A stretch of 45,769 bases of DNA. Source: Hydrococcus rivularis NIES-593. Its GTDB lineage: Bacteria; Cyanobacteriota; Cyanobacteriia; Cyanobacteriales; Microcystaceae. This document shows positions 26,250 through 35,409 of the stretch, one piece after another. The notes below the pieces were generated by a model. It did not search any database. It was given only the letters and a program-made list of their open reading frames with translations, and was not told the DNA's origin. The position numbers and the translations under genes are program-made. How positions within the stretch are numbered: position 1 is the first letter of the stretch; every line of letters begins with the position of its first letter. The DNA lies in NCBI RefSeq assembly GCF_001904635.1, contig NZ_MRCB01000021.1, forward strand, positions 38,041 to 83,809, given 5' to 3'.

Positions 26250-26911
26250 AAATTAACTGCAATTCTGCTTGGGCGCAAACCGTTGAGGAAGCGATCGAGA
26301 TCCAAAAGCAACTCCGACATTTAGTTATTGTAGAAAATGACTTGGGAGAGGTTCGTTATGTCGCTGGAGTAGACGTGGGATTTGAGGACAATTACACGAT
26401 GACGCAAGCTGCCGTAGCCGTGTTGAGTTTTCCCCAATTGCAGTTACTCGAAAGCGCGATCGCTCAGATTCCCACGACTTTTCCTTATATTCCCGGATTC
26501 CTCTCTTTCCGGGAAATTCCCGCGATTCTAAAAGCCCTCGAAAAACTCAATCTCGCTCCCGATTTAATTCTCTGCGACGGTCAGGGCATCGCCCATCCTC
26601 GCCGCTTTGGGATTGCATGCCATCTGGGAGTTTTAATAGATGTTCCGACGATTGGCGTGGCAAAATCTTTATTGGTGGGCAAACATGAAGAATTGTCTCC
26701 AGAAAAAGGCAGTTGGCAACCGTTGCGCGATCGCGGCGAAGTCGTCGGGGCAGTCTTGCGTACCCGTACCAATGTCAACCCGGTCTATGTTTCTGTTGGA
26801 CATCGTATCAGTCTGATTACGGCGATCGATTATGTTTTGCGCTGTACGACCAAATATCGTTTGCCAGAAACAACGCGATTGGCTGATAAATTGGCTTCGG
26901 GAAAAAAGTAA
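26246..26911 (+). CDS. nfi: Endonuclease V (deoxyinosine-specific)
   Basis: The 221-residue DNA-repair nuclease has the endonuclease V active site: Asp43 in [10 protein letters not shown], Glu90 in [11 protein letters not shown] and Asp111 in LILCDGQG. The base-probing PYIPG wedge (Tyr81) and [12 protein letters not shown] also fit. It nicks DNA one phosphodiester 3' of deoxyinosine. Length is normal. It shares an ATGA overlap with hflX, so the two are translationally coupled. The pairing of a ribosome-rescue GTPase and a repair nuclease may reflect a shared stress-induced transcript. Confidence 0.95.
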   Translation: MKINCNSAWAQTVEEAIEIQKQLRHLVIVENDLGEVRYVAGVDVGFEDNYTMTQAAVAVLSFPQLQLLESAIAQIPTTFPYIPGFLSFREIPAILKALEKLNLAPDLILCDGQGIAHPRRFGIACHLGVLIDVPTIGVAKSLLVGKHEELSPEKGSWQPLRDRGEVVGAVLRTRTNVNPVYVSVGHRISLITAIDYVLRCTTKYRLPETTRLADKLASGKK

Positions 26912-27307
26912 TTGTTTTGGGCTACTTCTTCTTTGCAGTTTATCTGCATTCTTATTTAGCATAACTTTAAATATTTTGCTCTACTGGAGCCAGGTAATTT
27001 AGCCATGTCTTCATATTCTCTTTAAAATTGACCGATGAATTTTAAAATTTTAATAAACCAAGTAGAAATTAAGTAGAAAGATGTAGACAGCTCTACAGTG
27101 CAATGTTATCAAAGTAGTAGTCGGGTTAAAAAATCTTAAATTTGAAGATATAAACATAGCTAACCAAGCAAACAAAGCTTTTTAAAATTTTTTAATAACT
27201 ATTAGCCGTAAAGATTTAATCTTGTTTTTGACGGCACAATATATCTTGCTTATTTTTACAGAAAATTGACAGGATGCAAAAATATATTGATTAAAAAGGT
27301 ATCTCAA
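26912..27307. other. A+T-rich spacer with no gene seen
   Basis: There is no open frame of note and no strong hairpin. Base composition drops sharply to A+T-rich, marking the left edge of the accessory stretch with the duplicated unknown gene. It may hold the promoter for that gene. Confidence 0.5.
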
Positions 27308-27459
27308 ATGACATCTTCTGAATCTAATAATAGCAATGCGAATAATCGAGACTCCTTTTAGAGAGTTGGAAGTTCAATTCAACGTTGAGAACAACAAGAG
27401 TAACGCAGTTTTGGACGGGAATAATCGAGACTCCTTTTATGGATTTTGAAATTCAATAA
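27308..27459 (+). pseudogene. Internally deleted tandem copy of the following unknown gene
   Basis: The ATG at 27308 opens MTSSESNNSNANNRDSF then stop, closely matching MTSSESSNQNS at the start of the gene at 27486. In another frame just downstream, the sequence reads RVTQFWTGIIETPF, ending FEIQ and stop at 27457-27459. This matches the 3' end of the same gene (QVNQFWIGRVKTPF, ending LNFQ). Both ends of a paralogue are thus kept and the middle is lost. A 21-base direct repeat (27340-27360 and 27419-27439) sits inside. Confidence 0.7.
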
Positions 27460-27485
27460 TTAAGTATCCTAAATAGGTAAAACCA

Positions 27486-28049
27486 ATGACCTCTTCTGAA
27501 TCAAGTAACCAAAATAGCATTGAAGTGAATGGAGTTTTATTTGAAACGCTTGTCCCACAGCCAATAGTAACTATTCCTCCATACGGAGAAGAAACTTCAG
27601 TGCAATTTGGAGTAAGGATAACTAATTTAACCAACACTCCCTATCGTTTTGATTTACAACTATTTTTTCCTGAATTACTAAATTCACATCAAAGACTAAT
27701 TTTAAGCGGAATAAATAGAAATACAAGTACTTTAATTCAAGACTCCGATATTCCACTAATTATACCCAGGAAAAGTGTGAAGTTTTTGATAGCCGTTAAA
27801 TTAATTTGGTTGCATCAAAAATTTCTCAGACTTCGAGGGGAAATGTACGGAGGAATTTTAGATTTCTATGAGATTTATGAACGTGGCAATTTATACAATT
27901 TACATCCAGGTAAATATCAAATCAGATTTAACTATGAAAATCAATTATTGAATAAAAAAATGTTTTTGCTTTCTACAGGAAGAACACAAGTTAATCAGTT
28001 TTGGATTGGAAGAGTTAAGACCCCTTTTGTACAGTTAAATTTTCAATAA
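27486..28049 (+). CDS. Unknown protein, probable all-beta fold
   Basis: The 187-residue protein is of unknown family. The N-terminus is polar (MTSSESSNQNSIEVNG). Alternating hydrophobic stretches such as TSVQFGVRITNLTNTPYRF and KYQIRFNYENQLL suggest an immunoglobulin-like beta sandwich. No signal peptide or membrane segment is seen. LVPQPIVTIPPYGEE, then GVRITNLTN, recalls proteins that place a beta domain on a partner, but no function is claimed. AGGT precedes the ATG weakly. The truncated copy upstream shows that the gene was tandemly duplicated. Codon use is A+T-rich compared with hflX-nfi. Confidence 0.6.
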   Translation: MTSSESSNQNSIEVNGVLFETLVPQPIVTIPPYGEETSVQFGVRITNLTNTPYRFDLQLFFPELLNSHQRLILSGINRNTSTLIQDSDIPLIIPRKSVKFLIAVKLIWLHQKFLRLRGEMYGGILDFYEIYERGNLYNLHPGKYQIRFNYENQLLNKKMFLLSTGRTQVNQFWIGRVKTPFVQLNFQ

Positions 28050-28149
28050 ATTGATAAAATCTCCGCTAATTGTGAGTTCAAGATATCTCTAAAACTCAAG
28101 AACAGTTTTGTCCGATCTTTATTACTTTTATTTTCTTAAAGGAAAAAAT

Positions 28150-29300
28150 ATGCGTAAAGCCAATTTATCTATAACAACTGTTTTAGTAGGAATATCTACT
28201 GTCATTCTAGGAACAGTTCCAGCCCAAGGTTTTAATATAGTTTATAAAGATCCACTAATTTCTCTCAGGAATTTAGAGCCTTTAGAATACGCAACTCCAA
28301 GCGGAGATAAAGGAAAAGTTTGGGTAGATTCCCCTCTTGAAAAATTACGTCCGCCGAGTGGAGAATTATTGGAGCTTTTTAGACAACAATTTTCTGACTG
28401 GGAATTTGAAGCATTCTTTAGACCAGTATACGGTGATTTTGTAGTAAATGATTATAGGGCTTGTCCTCCTGGTGCTTGTGGAATAGGTCTATTAGTTGGA
28501 GGGCTTCTTGACCTCGATTATTTACCAAGAAAGTTTTTCGATCCAGAACTTGGCAAAGAATATAATGACTTTCCCGATCCCACTACTGGTAGAGTGCAAT
28601 GGATTCAGTGGGTGGAAAATAACCATAGTTTGCAAGGCGGACATGGTGTAGAAGAAAGGGTTCTCGATACCAAATCAAATACCCCTTTCTACTATGGTGA
28701 ACGTTTACTAAAAAATATGAACGACCCTAATTACTTTTTAAGAAATAAAGAAGTCCCTATTTTTTCTTTGACACTTCTGGGAGAACAGACTTTTGGGAGG
28801 ATCACAACTGGATTGCCAATCTCTACCTGGCATATCAAAAAGAAGAAAATCCGCGCAAAATTTTAATCTTTGGTGGAGTTCGCTGGGGTTGGCAGAATCG
28901 AGTAGAGCGTCGCAGGCGACAAAGAGAGCCAGTTTGTCCATCCTCTAGAGTAGATGCAACGGTAATACCTGTTGGGGACAAGTATTTGTATGAGTTTGAA
29001 GTATTCAACACTTCACCTGTTCTGACAGGCGGTGGTTACGGCAGAGAATGCGATGAGATTGTCAACTGGGAACTACCACTCTTCGATATTGGTGATTTAG
29101 ATCTAGCAAGCATCGCCAGTCCGTCAGGTTGGACTGTTGAACTTTTACCTCCTGACAGTATGAGTGATTACTACAACAATTCCAACAGTCCTTACAATTT
29201 CAGCAAGTGGAACTACAATGCTGCTGACGACCAACTTCCGCTGCTATTTTGGCTGGCTTATCGGTTGCGACGCGGGCATTTGCCCACGCAGCGAAGGTAA
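28150..29300 (+). pseudogene. Frameshifted secreted protein of unknown function
   Basis: The ATG at 28150, behind AAAGGA, starts a Sec signal peptide (MRKANLSITTVLVGISTVI, then PAQG cleavage region). The frame ends early at 28866. One base lost in a run of six T (28760-28765) explains it: with seven T the frame continues FFDTSGRTDFWEDHNWIANL, then ILIFGGVRWGW, and joins the downstream frame FEVFNTSPVLTGGGYGRE up to SKWNYNAADDQ. The last 15-20 codons to 29300 are foreign, belonging to a DUF423 remnant in another frame. The gene thus has a frameshift (real or a sequencing error) and a lost C-terminus. The style (GPACGIG-like cysteines, SPSGWTVELLPP) resembles cyanobacterial secreted PEP-CTERM-type proteins; no function is known. 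Confidence 0.65.
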
Positions 29301-29371
29301 AATTAACCGAACGTGCCAGAGAAATTTTTGAGACGGGGGCTAACTATCGGATTTATCGCGCCCTCACTTAG
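29234..29371 (+). pseudogene. N-terminal fragment of a DUF423 membrane protein
   Basis: A short plus frame reads AAILAGLSVATRAFAHAAKV, then KLTERAREIFETGANYRIY and RALT before a stop. This matches the start of the small DUF423 membrane protein family (glycine-rich helix, then a GAFAAH-like turn, LSERALEIFETGxxYQMYHAL). It has no start codon and is cut after the first helix. It overlaps the degraded 3' end of the preceding pseudogene in a different frame, marking a recombination junction. Confidence 0.6.
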
Positions 29372-29586
29372 ATCTCTTTAGATATGTATGTGGCTGTGTC
29401 ATGATAGTTCAAAGTTGAGAGTGCGCAAAGCACCGCTGCTTTCGGATCTGAACTTCTTCAGGCAGGGTCGGCGGTTCAAAGTTCAAAACATTTGGCTTGC
29501 TCATTTTGAATTTTGAACTTTAAATTTTGAGCTATTTTAGTCACGATAGGTAAAGAAGGCATTCAAAGACAAGAAGAGATAGCACC

Positions 29587-30549
29587 GTGGAGATTACGTT
29601 TTTAGGCACGAGTTCTGGAGTCCCGACGCGATCGCGCAATGTTTCTAGCGTTGCCCTGCGCCTGCCCCAACGGGCGGAAGTATGGCTATTCGACTGCGGC
29701 GAAGGAACTCAGCACCAACTACTGCGCAGCGACATTAGAAGTTCTCAAATCCGGCGGATTTTTATTACCCACATGCACGGCGATCACATCTTTGGTTTGA
29801 TGGGATTGCTAGCTAGCTGCGGATTGGCAGGCAGCGCCCAGGCGATCGATATCTACGGACCAACAGGTCTAGACGATTATATACGTGCTTGCTCCAAGTA
29901 TTCCTACACTTATTTTTCTAACCGAGTTAAAGTTCATCCCATTAGTCCCGGACGTGTTTATGAAGATGAAGAATTTATCATCAGTTGCCGCCTTTTGAAG
30001 CATCGGGTTCCTGCCTATGGCTACCGCATTTGCGAAAAAGACCGTCCCGGACGCTTCAACGTCGAAAAAGCTACTGCTCTCGGCATTCCTGCCGGTCCAA
30101 TTTACGGTCAGCTCAAACGCGGCGAGACTGTTACCCTGCCCGACGGTCGGCGCATTCGAGGCTCTGACTTGTGTGGCGAAACCGAACCCGGTCGCAAAAT
30201 TGCCTATTGCACCGATACGATTTATTGCGACTCGGCAGTCGAACTGGCTGAAGATGCAGACGTTCTCATTCACGAAGCCACCTTTGCTCATGAAGACGCT
30301 CAGATGGCGTTTGAGAGCCTCCATTCTACCTCGACGATGGCAGCACAAGTGGCACTGGCAGCTAAAGTCAAGCAGTTAATCATGACCCACTTCAGTCCTC
30401 GTTATACTTCTACCAATGCAATGGATGTAAAAGACTTACTCGCAGAAGCTAAAGCGATTTTTCCCAATACGATGCTCGCCTACGATTTCTTGACCTATGA
30501 AGTTCCCAGACGACGGACGGTTGAGGAACATCAGGTATCGACTGTTTGA
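29587..30549 (+). CDS. rnz: Ribonuclease Z
   Basis: The 320-residue metallo-beta-lactamase-fold enzyme trims the 3' end of tRNA precursors. It begins MEITFLGTSSGVPTRSRN from a GTG start. The zinc-binding motif is THMHGDHIFG (His63-Asp67 region). Further ligand positions are in KHRVPAYGYR, YCTDTIYC, HEATFAHED and THFSPRY. The C-terminal third has the exosite-like segment expected of the short bacterial form. AAGAGAT lies about 8 bases before GTG. It is preceded by a 215-base spacer rich in degraded sequence. Confidence 0.96.
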   Translation: MEITFLGTSSGVPTRSRNVSSVALRLPQRAEVWLFDCGEGTQHQLLRSDIRSSQIRRIFITHMHGDHIFGLMGLLASCGLAGSAQAIDIYGPTGLDDYIRACSKYSYTYFSNRVKVHPISPGRVYEDEEFIISCRLLKHRVPAYGYRICEKDRPGRFNVEKATALGIPAGPIYGQLKRGETVTLPDGRRIRGSDLCGETEPGRKIAYCTDTIYCDSAVELAEDADVLIHEATFAHEDAQMAFESLHSTSTMAAQVALAAKVKQLIMTHFSPRYTSTNAMDVKDLLAEAKAIFPNTMLAYDFLTYEVPRRRTVEEHQVSTV

Positions 30550-30718
30550 GTCAATACTTCCAAATTTGCCAAGAGTGTGAGGAACGCAACCCATGCAGTT
30601 GAATGCATAACCAGAGTATCTGTCAGGGTTGTGCTGTAAAAGTTCGGTGCTAATACTGATGTCTGCCTGCAATAGCGCCAACCATAATGGTAAAAGTCAC
30701 CAAAATATAGACAAAAAA

Positions 30719-31183
30719 ATGCCTGCCCAGCGTACTAAAAAACAAAACTTAGAGATAATCAAAACTAGACTTCAAGTTCACAATCTACCTAGCAAATTTA
30801 AGGCTCTCTCCGAAAATGCGATCGCTATCTTTGCAGACAATCCAGAGCTAGACTCAGCTATCCGAGTTATTATCGACCAAAACGATACCATTAAAAATGC
30901 CAACGGTCGTCGTCTTGCGGCTGAAAATCAAGTAGAAAGACTCAAACGCCAGCTAGTCCGAGTCGGTCAAGACTTTGTTAACCCTTCCAAAAGCGAAATT
31001 GTCCAAAGCTTGAAAAAATTGTTTGGCAAAGATAAAGTCACCAAAGCTGATGATGCGCTTCTTAGCGAGATTGGTGCAGTCTCAAAAGAAACTGCTCTAG
31101 AAGATTTAAAGAAATCCGAACAAATAGTTGAACAAGCTATAGAGATAGCCGAGAAATACAAGCAAAAATATGGTCAACCCTAG
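30719..31183 (+). CDS. Unknown coiled-coil protein, first gene of the HNH cassette
   Basis: The 154-residue protein is of unknown family. The N-terminus is basic (MPAQRTKKQNLEIIKTRLQ). A helical stretch with heptad-like pattern covers RRLAAENQVERLKRQLVRVG, and a second runs near the end (DLKKSEQIVEQAIEIAEKY). No membrane segment. An earlier in-frame start at 30629 would add 30 Cys- and Asn-rich residues and is not preferred; neither start has a strong ribosome site. It is followed after 32 bases by a second small gene and then by an HNH-like protein on the same strand, so a three-gene operon is likely. Confidence 0.55.
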   Translation: MPAQRTKKQNLEIIKTRLQVHNLPSKFKALSENAIAIFADNPELDSAIRVIIDQNDTIKNANGRRLAAENQVERLKRQLVRVGQDFVNPSKSEIVQSLKKLFGKDKVTKADDALLSEIGAVSKETALEDLKKSEQIVEQAIEIAEKYKQKYGQP

Positions 31184-31215
31184 CGAATTTTTATAAAAAT
31201 GTCTCCTAATTCTAT

Positions 31216-31581
31216 TTGCAATACATAACTGCACAACAAAAAGACAAACAACAATTAATACAAATGGTTACTCAAAAACAACTAGACGGACTGAACTATA
31301 AGCAAGCTCAAAAACGTAACTCGGAGAAGTTTAACTTGCTCAGTAAAACCGAACAGAAGCAAGTTCGCCAACAAGGCTACAAAAACTTAGGCTGGGACAA
31401 TGTTCGTAAGTCTTGGACTATTTTGCAAAAGCTTATTCCTTCCTCGCCAGTAGATTTTGTTGGGTTTGTTATTCAAAAAGCAGAAGATCGATACGAGCAA
31501 GCGAAACAAGAAGGGAACTTGCTAGAAGTGCTTAAAGCTGGCAAGTCTGTTATTAAATCTCTACAACTGAAATATCAGTAG
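31216..31581 (+). CDS. Unknown helical protein, second gene of the HNH cassette
   Basis: The protein is up to 121 residues from a TTG at 31216. An ATG at 31264 would give 105 residues and loses only a Gln/Lys-rich lead. It is helical and charged, with a compact block LNYKQAQKRN, then LSKTEQKQVRQQGYKNLGW and DNVRKSWTILQKL, the last part possibly a small DNA- or protein-binding helical domain. No known family is recognised. It sits 32 bases after the coiled-coil gene and 18 before the HNH-like gene. Confidence 0.5.
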   Translation: MQYITAQQKDKQQLIQMVTQKQLDGLNYKQAQKRNSEKFNLLSKTEQKQVRQQGYKNLGWDNVRKSWTILQKLIPSSPVDFVGFVIQKAEDRYEQAKQEGNLLEVLKAGKSVIKSLQLKYQ

Positions 31582-31599
31582 TACAGGAAGGTAAGACAG

Positions 31600-32085
31600 A
31601 TGCTAGTCAATTTATATCCTAGTTGGGAGGAAATTTTAGCGAATCTAGCCGATTTGTTGGGCTTTCAATGGGTCAAAGTCGATACAACTTTAAATAACCA
31701 AGGCAAGCTTCAAAATAGCTATACCATCTCCAATATGTCTTATGTTCGCAAAGCCGATCTAGACGACTATATAAAAAATAGTACTGTAGGTGCGTCAGAA
31801 TATGCTAGAGCCTCTGTACTTTACTCCTTATATGCTTGCCATTACCTTACCGTAGTCGATCTTGAGTATCCTACCTATCAAGACTGGAAAAACAAGCATG
31901 GCTTAAGCATAGATCATAGCTTACCTAGATATTGGTTTCCCCGTTTAACATTTGATTGCACCAATTGGAAACCGATGCCAATCAAAAATAATCAAAGCAA
32001 AGGAGACGACTTTTTGGACGAGGGTGTGGAAAGACTCCAATGGTTATCTACAAAAATTATGGATATTAAGTCTAAGTATTTATAA
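31600..32085 (+). CDS. HNH-like nuclease domain protein, third gene of cassette
   Basis: The 161-residue protein has a candidate ββα-metal (HNH) centre in its second half: LSIDHSLPRYWFPRLTF (Asp-His pair), CTNWKPM (middle Asn) and NNQSKGDDF (the N...KGD ending common in HNH proteins). The first half (MLVNLYPSWEEILANLADLL) looks helical and may bind the partner proteins. A good ribosome site, AGGAAGG, lies about 9 bases before the ATG. No Zn-ribbon cysteines are present. An intact nuclease centre next to two unknown small proteins suggests a mobile, defence or toxin module, but no toxin-antitoxin or restriction family is recognised. Confidence 0.6.
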   Translation: MLVNLYPSWEEILANLADLLGFQWVKVDTTLNNQGKLQNSYTISNMSYVRKADLDDYIKNSTVGASEYARASVLYSLYACHYLTVVDLEYPTYQDWKNKHGLSIDHSLPRYWFPRLTFDCTNWKPMPIKNNQSKGDDFLDEGVERLQWLSTKIMDIKSKYL

Positions 32086-32105
32086 AAACGTTGCAGTATT
32101 AAACG

Positions 32106-32186
32106 ATGAAAAAAAGAAACAAACGAGAGATAGTCATTCGAGCCGACAAGTTAACCGATGATGCGATCGCCTTATCTCTCTTATAG
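32106..32186 (+). CDS. Doubtful 26-residue ORF after the HNH gene
   Basis: A short frame, MKKRNKREIVIRADKLTDD, then AIALSLL, follows the HNH-like gene by 20 bases. The composition is protein-like, but there is no ribosome site. It may be the N-terminal stub of a lost fourth gene. The remaining bases to 32361 show nothing else. Confidence 0.2.
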   Translation: MKKRNKREIVIRADKLTDDAIALSLL

Positions 32187-32361
32187 CCTTTCAGAGTAAG
32201 TCAATGTAAGTCATTTTTTAAGAGGACAAAAACGCCAACGCGATCGCTTAAGGAAAACTTAAAAATGGGGCGCGCAAGTTGAAGAAGCATTTAGGCTGCT
32301 GGATAGGGAGATATAAACTTTGTCTCCCATGCGTATCTGCTATGCTCGCGAGGATTAGATC

Positions 32362-35088
32362 GTGCTTCAACCACTCAAACCCACTACCGATCGAGCTTAC
32401 GACATTCTACGCTCCGAGCGTCAGCCGCTCAGCCCGATCTTTGCACCACAGACAGTTGCCGTAATCGGTGCTACTGACAGACCGGGTAGCGTGGGGCGAA
32501 CCCTCCTTTGGAATCTCATCAGCAACCCTTTTGGGGGGACAGTTTTTCCAGTCAATCCCAAGCGAAATAGCGTTTTAGGCATTCAGGCATATCCCAACGT
32601 TAAATCGATTCCCCAACCCGTCGATCTAGCCGTTATCGCGACCCCAGCCGCAACCGTACCTGGAATTATCGACGAATGCCTTGAAGCAGGCGTAAAGGGT
32701 GCCATTATCATCTCGGCGGGGTTCCGGGAAATTGGCAAAGCCGGACGGGAATTAGAGCAGCAAATCCGAGAAAAAGCGCTAGGAAAAATGCGGATTATCG
32801 GACCCAATTGCCTGGGGGTGATGAATCCGCGCTCCGGACTCAATGCTACCTTTGCCGGAGCGATCGCGCGTCCGGGAAATGTGGGCTTTATCAGTCAGAG
32901 CGGCGCTATCTGCACGGCTGTCTTAGACTGGAGCGTTCCTGAAAATGTAGGCTTTAGTGCGTTTATTTCCATCGGCTCCATGCTGGACGTGGATTGGGGC
33001 GATTTGATTTACTATCTCGGCGACGATCCCTACACCAAAAGCATTGTCATCTATATGGAATCTGTTGGCGATGCGCGATCGTTTCTCTCCGCCGCGCGGG
33101 AAGTTGCCTTTACTAAACCCATCATCGTCATCAAAGCGGGCGAGACAGAAGCTGCCGCCAAAGCAGTTACTTCCCATACGGGTGCGATGACGGGGAGCAA
33201 GGACGTGTTTGATGCCGCCTTTCGCCGTTGTGGGGTGCTGAAGGTGACGCGGATGTCCGAGCTGTTCGATATGGCAGAAATCCTCGCCAAACAGCCTCGC
33301 CTTCCCGAAGGTCCCCGACTGGCGATTATCACCAATGCAGGAGGACCGGGAGTGCTAGCGACTGATGCGCTAGTTGCTACTGGAGGAGAACTGGCAGAAC
33401 TTTCGGACGATACGATTGCCAAGCTCAACGAAGTTCTGCCGCCTCAGTGGAGTCATGCCAATCCCATCGATATTCTCGGAGATGCAGACCCAGATCGTTA
33501 CACAAAAGCTTTAGAAATTGCAGTTGAAGATTCTGGTAGTGACGGGCTGCTGGTCATTTTGACACCGCAAGCCATGACCGATCCGAATAAGACGGCAGAA
33601 CAATTGATAAGCTGCGCTCAGATGGCGGGCAAACCCATCTTGGCAAGTTGGATGGGAGGCGCAGAAATTTCTGTAGGAGAAACCATTCTCAACAAACACC
33701 AAATCCCTACTTATCGCTATCCGGATTCGGCAGCTCGCCTGTTTAATTTAATATGGCGCTACAGTTACAACCTGCAAGGCATCTACGAAACTCCCGTCAT
33801 GCCGCCCGATGAGGATGGAGGTCCAAATCGTTCCCAAGTGGCGCAGATTATAGGAGCAGTCCGAGAGAGCGAACGCGTAATTCTTACCGAATTGGAATCG
33901 AAGGAAATTTTGGCTGCCTATGGCATTCCGGTCGTAAGAACCGGGATTGCGAAAACAGAAGCCGAAGCTTTGGAACTGGCAGAATCGATTGGCTATCCCG
34001 TCGTCGTCAAACTGTTATCGGAAACTGTGACCCACAAGACGGATGTAGGGGGAGTGCAGTTAAATCTCGCCAATGCGGAAGAGGTACGGGATGCCTATCG
34101 AGCCATTCAAACTTCAGTAACCGAGAAAGTCGGGGCAGAACATTTCTTGGGCGTAACCGTTCAACCGATGCTTAGCCCCGATGGGAGTTACGAATTAATT
34201 ATCGGCAGCAGTATCGACCCTCAATTTGGACCCGTGCTGCTATTTGGCACGGGCGGGCGACTGGTAGAAGTGTTTAAAGATCGCGCGATCGCTCTTCCTC
34301 CTCTCAACACGACCCTTGCCCGTCGAATGATGGAGCAGACGAAAATTTATCGCGCCCTCAAAGGCGTTCGCGGGCGCAGACCTGTCGATCTGGCAGCCCT
34401 AGAGCAACTGATGGTGAAGTTCGGCCAGCTTGTGGTCGAGCAGCCTTGGATTAAGGAAATTGACATCAATCCCCTGCTTGTCTCTGCCGAACGCCTAACA
34501 GCGCTGGATGCTCGCATTATTCTCCATCCCAAAGATACGCCGGCCAACGAACTTCCCAAGCCAGCCATTCGTCCCTATCCCCTACAATACGTTGGATCTT
34601 GGACAATGACGGACGGTACCCCCGTCATCATCCGTCCGATTCGTCCCGAAGATGAACCCCTTATGGTGCGGTTTTATAAAACTCTCTCCGAACACAGCAT
34701 CTATTTGCGTTATTTTCATTTGATGAGTTTGAGTCGGTTGACTGCCCACGAGCGGCTAACGCGCCTGTGTTTTATCGACTACGATCGCGAGATGGCCCTG
34801 ATCGCGATCCATAAAGAAACCCAGGAAATGCTAGCCGTAGCTCGCTTGAGCAAACAGCACGGAGTCAATGAAGGGGAATTTGCCATGTTGGTCAGCGATC
34901 CTTTCCAGCGGCATGGGTTGGGAACCGAGTTGCTGCGGCGCTTGGTGCAAGTCGGTCGGGATGAGAAACTCGAGAAAATTAAGGCGGAGATTCTGCCTGA
35001 GAATCGTGGCATGCAGCGAGTCTGTGAAAAGGTCGGTTTTCGCCTTCACCGCACTCTCGATTGGGTTAAAGCCGAAATTGATTTGTAA
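32362..35088 (+). CDS. ADP-forming acyl-CoA synthetase fused to GNAT acetyltransferase
   Basis: This 908-residue fusion starts at GTG 32362 with GAGGA upstream. Domain order: CoA-binding Rossmann domain (about 25-130, [14 protein letters not shown]), two succinyl-CoA-ligase-like domains (about 150-460) with the phospho-accepting His272 in TSHTGAMTG, an ATP-grasp domain (about 490-710, [20 protein letters not shown]), then a GNAT domain (about 735-900) with acetyl-CoA-binding [16 protein letters not shown]. Such proteins are known as Pat-type lysine acetyltransferases and as acetate/acyl-CoA ligases (ADP-forming). The presence of the catalytic His argues that ligase chemistry may be kept here, unlike Pat enzymes in which it is lost. 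Location is cytosolic; it probably links acetyl-CoA level to protein acetylation. Confidence 0.9.
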   Translation: MLQPLKPTTDRAYDILRSERQPLSPIFAPQTVAVIGATDRPGSVGRTLLWNLISNPFGGTVFPVNPKRNSVLGIQAYPNVKSIPQPVDLAVIATPAATVPGIIDECLEAGVKGAIIISAGFREIGKAGRELEQQIREKALGKMRIIGPNCLGVMNPRSGLNATFAGAIARPGNVGFISQSGAICTAVLDWSVPENVGFSAFISIGSMLDVDWGDLIYYLGDDPYTKSIVIYMESVGDARSFLSAAREVAFTKPIIVIKAGETEAAAKAVTSHTGAMTGSKDVFDAAFRRCGVLKVTRMSELFDMAEILAKQPRLPEGPRLAIITNAGGPGVLATDALVATGGELAELSDDTIAKLNEVLPPQWSHANPIDILGDADPDRYTKALEIAVEDSGSDGLLVILTPQAMTDPNKTAEQLISCAQMAGKPILASWMGGAEISVGETILNKHQIPTYRYPDSAARLFNLIWRYSYNLQGIYETPVMPPDEDGGPNRSQVAQIIGAVRESERVILTELESKEILAAYGIPVVRTGIAKTEAEALELAESIGYPVVVKLLSETVTHKTDVGGVQLNLANAEEVRDAYRAIQTSVTEKVGAEHFLGVTVQPMLSPDGSYELIIGSSIDPQFGPVLLFGTGGRLVEVFKDRAIALPPLNTTLARRMMEQTKIYRALKGVRGRRPVDLAALEQLMVKFGQLVVEQPWIKEIDINPLLVSAERLTALDARIILHPKDTPANELPKPAIRPYPLQYVGSWTMTDGTPVIIRPIRPEDEPLMVRFYKTLSEHSIYLRYFHLMSLSRLTAHERLTRLCFIDYDREMALIAIHKETQEMLAVARLSKQHGVNEGEFAMLVSDPFQRHGLGTELLRRLVQVGRDEKLEKIKAEILPENRGMQRVCEKVGFRLHRTLDWVKAEIDL

Positions 35089-35270
35089 GGGCGAAAAATA
35101 ACCAGTAGTGCGACCATCTTGGTCGCCATCGAGATGTTCGTACTACATATGTCGTACTACATATTATGACTGATTAAACAGGTTTGATATCAGCAGCAAT
35201 TGAAGGAGAAAAAAACAAAAATCTGATTAATTCTCATTTTTGCCCAAAAAACAAAAAATGTATTTTGGCT

Positions 35271-35366
35271 CTTAACATCACCGTTCTTAGTTACAAAAAC
35301 TCGCTGAGGATAAGCGATAGTTTGTTTGTGGGAGCGTGACTTAAACCTGGGAAATTTAGCTCTCCC
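35271..35366 (-). pseudogene. Fragment of IS200/IS605-type TnpB
   Basis: A minus-strand frame reads GRAKFPRFKSRSHKQTIAY, then PQRVFVTKNGDVK. A (Y/F)PRFKSK...QSIxFPQ...G.(L/V)xLPK pattern is characteristic of the middle of TnpB (OrfB) proteins. Only about 32 codons remain; both sides have lost homology. The surrounding spacer (35089-35409) also holds a small GCGACCA-TCT-TGGTCGC hairpin at 35110-35126 and a short direct repeat, GTACTACATAT, twice near 35.15 kb. Confidence 0.4.
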
Positions 35367-35409
35367 TTCAAAACTGATACCATTTAAAAATGGGGATGTC
35401 ATCTAATAG

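Noticed and set aside
29869-30348. 159-codon minus frame inside rnz
   Set aside because: It is antisense to a well-supported gene; its composition follows the rnz codon pattern.
33051-33428. 125-codon minus frame inside the synthetase-acetyltransferase gene
   Set aside because: Shadow of the real gene, rich in Ser, Ala and Pro, with no start signal.
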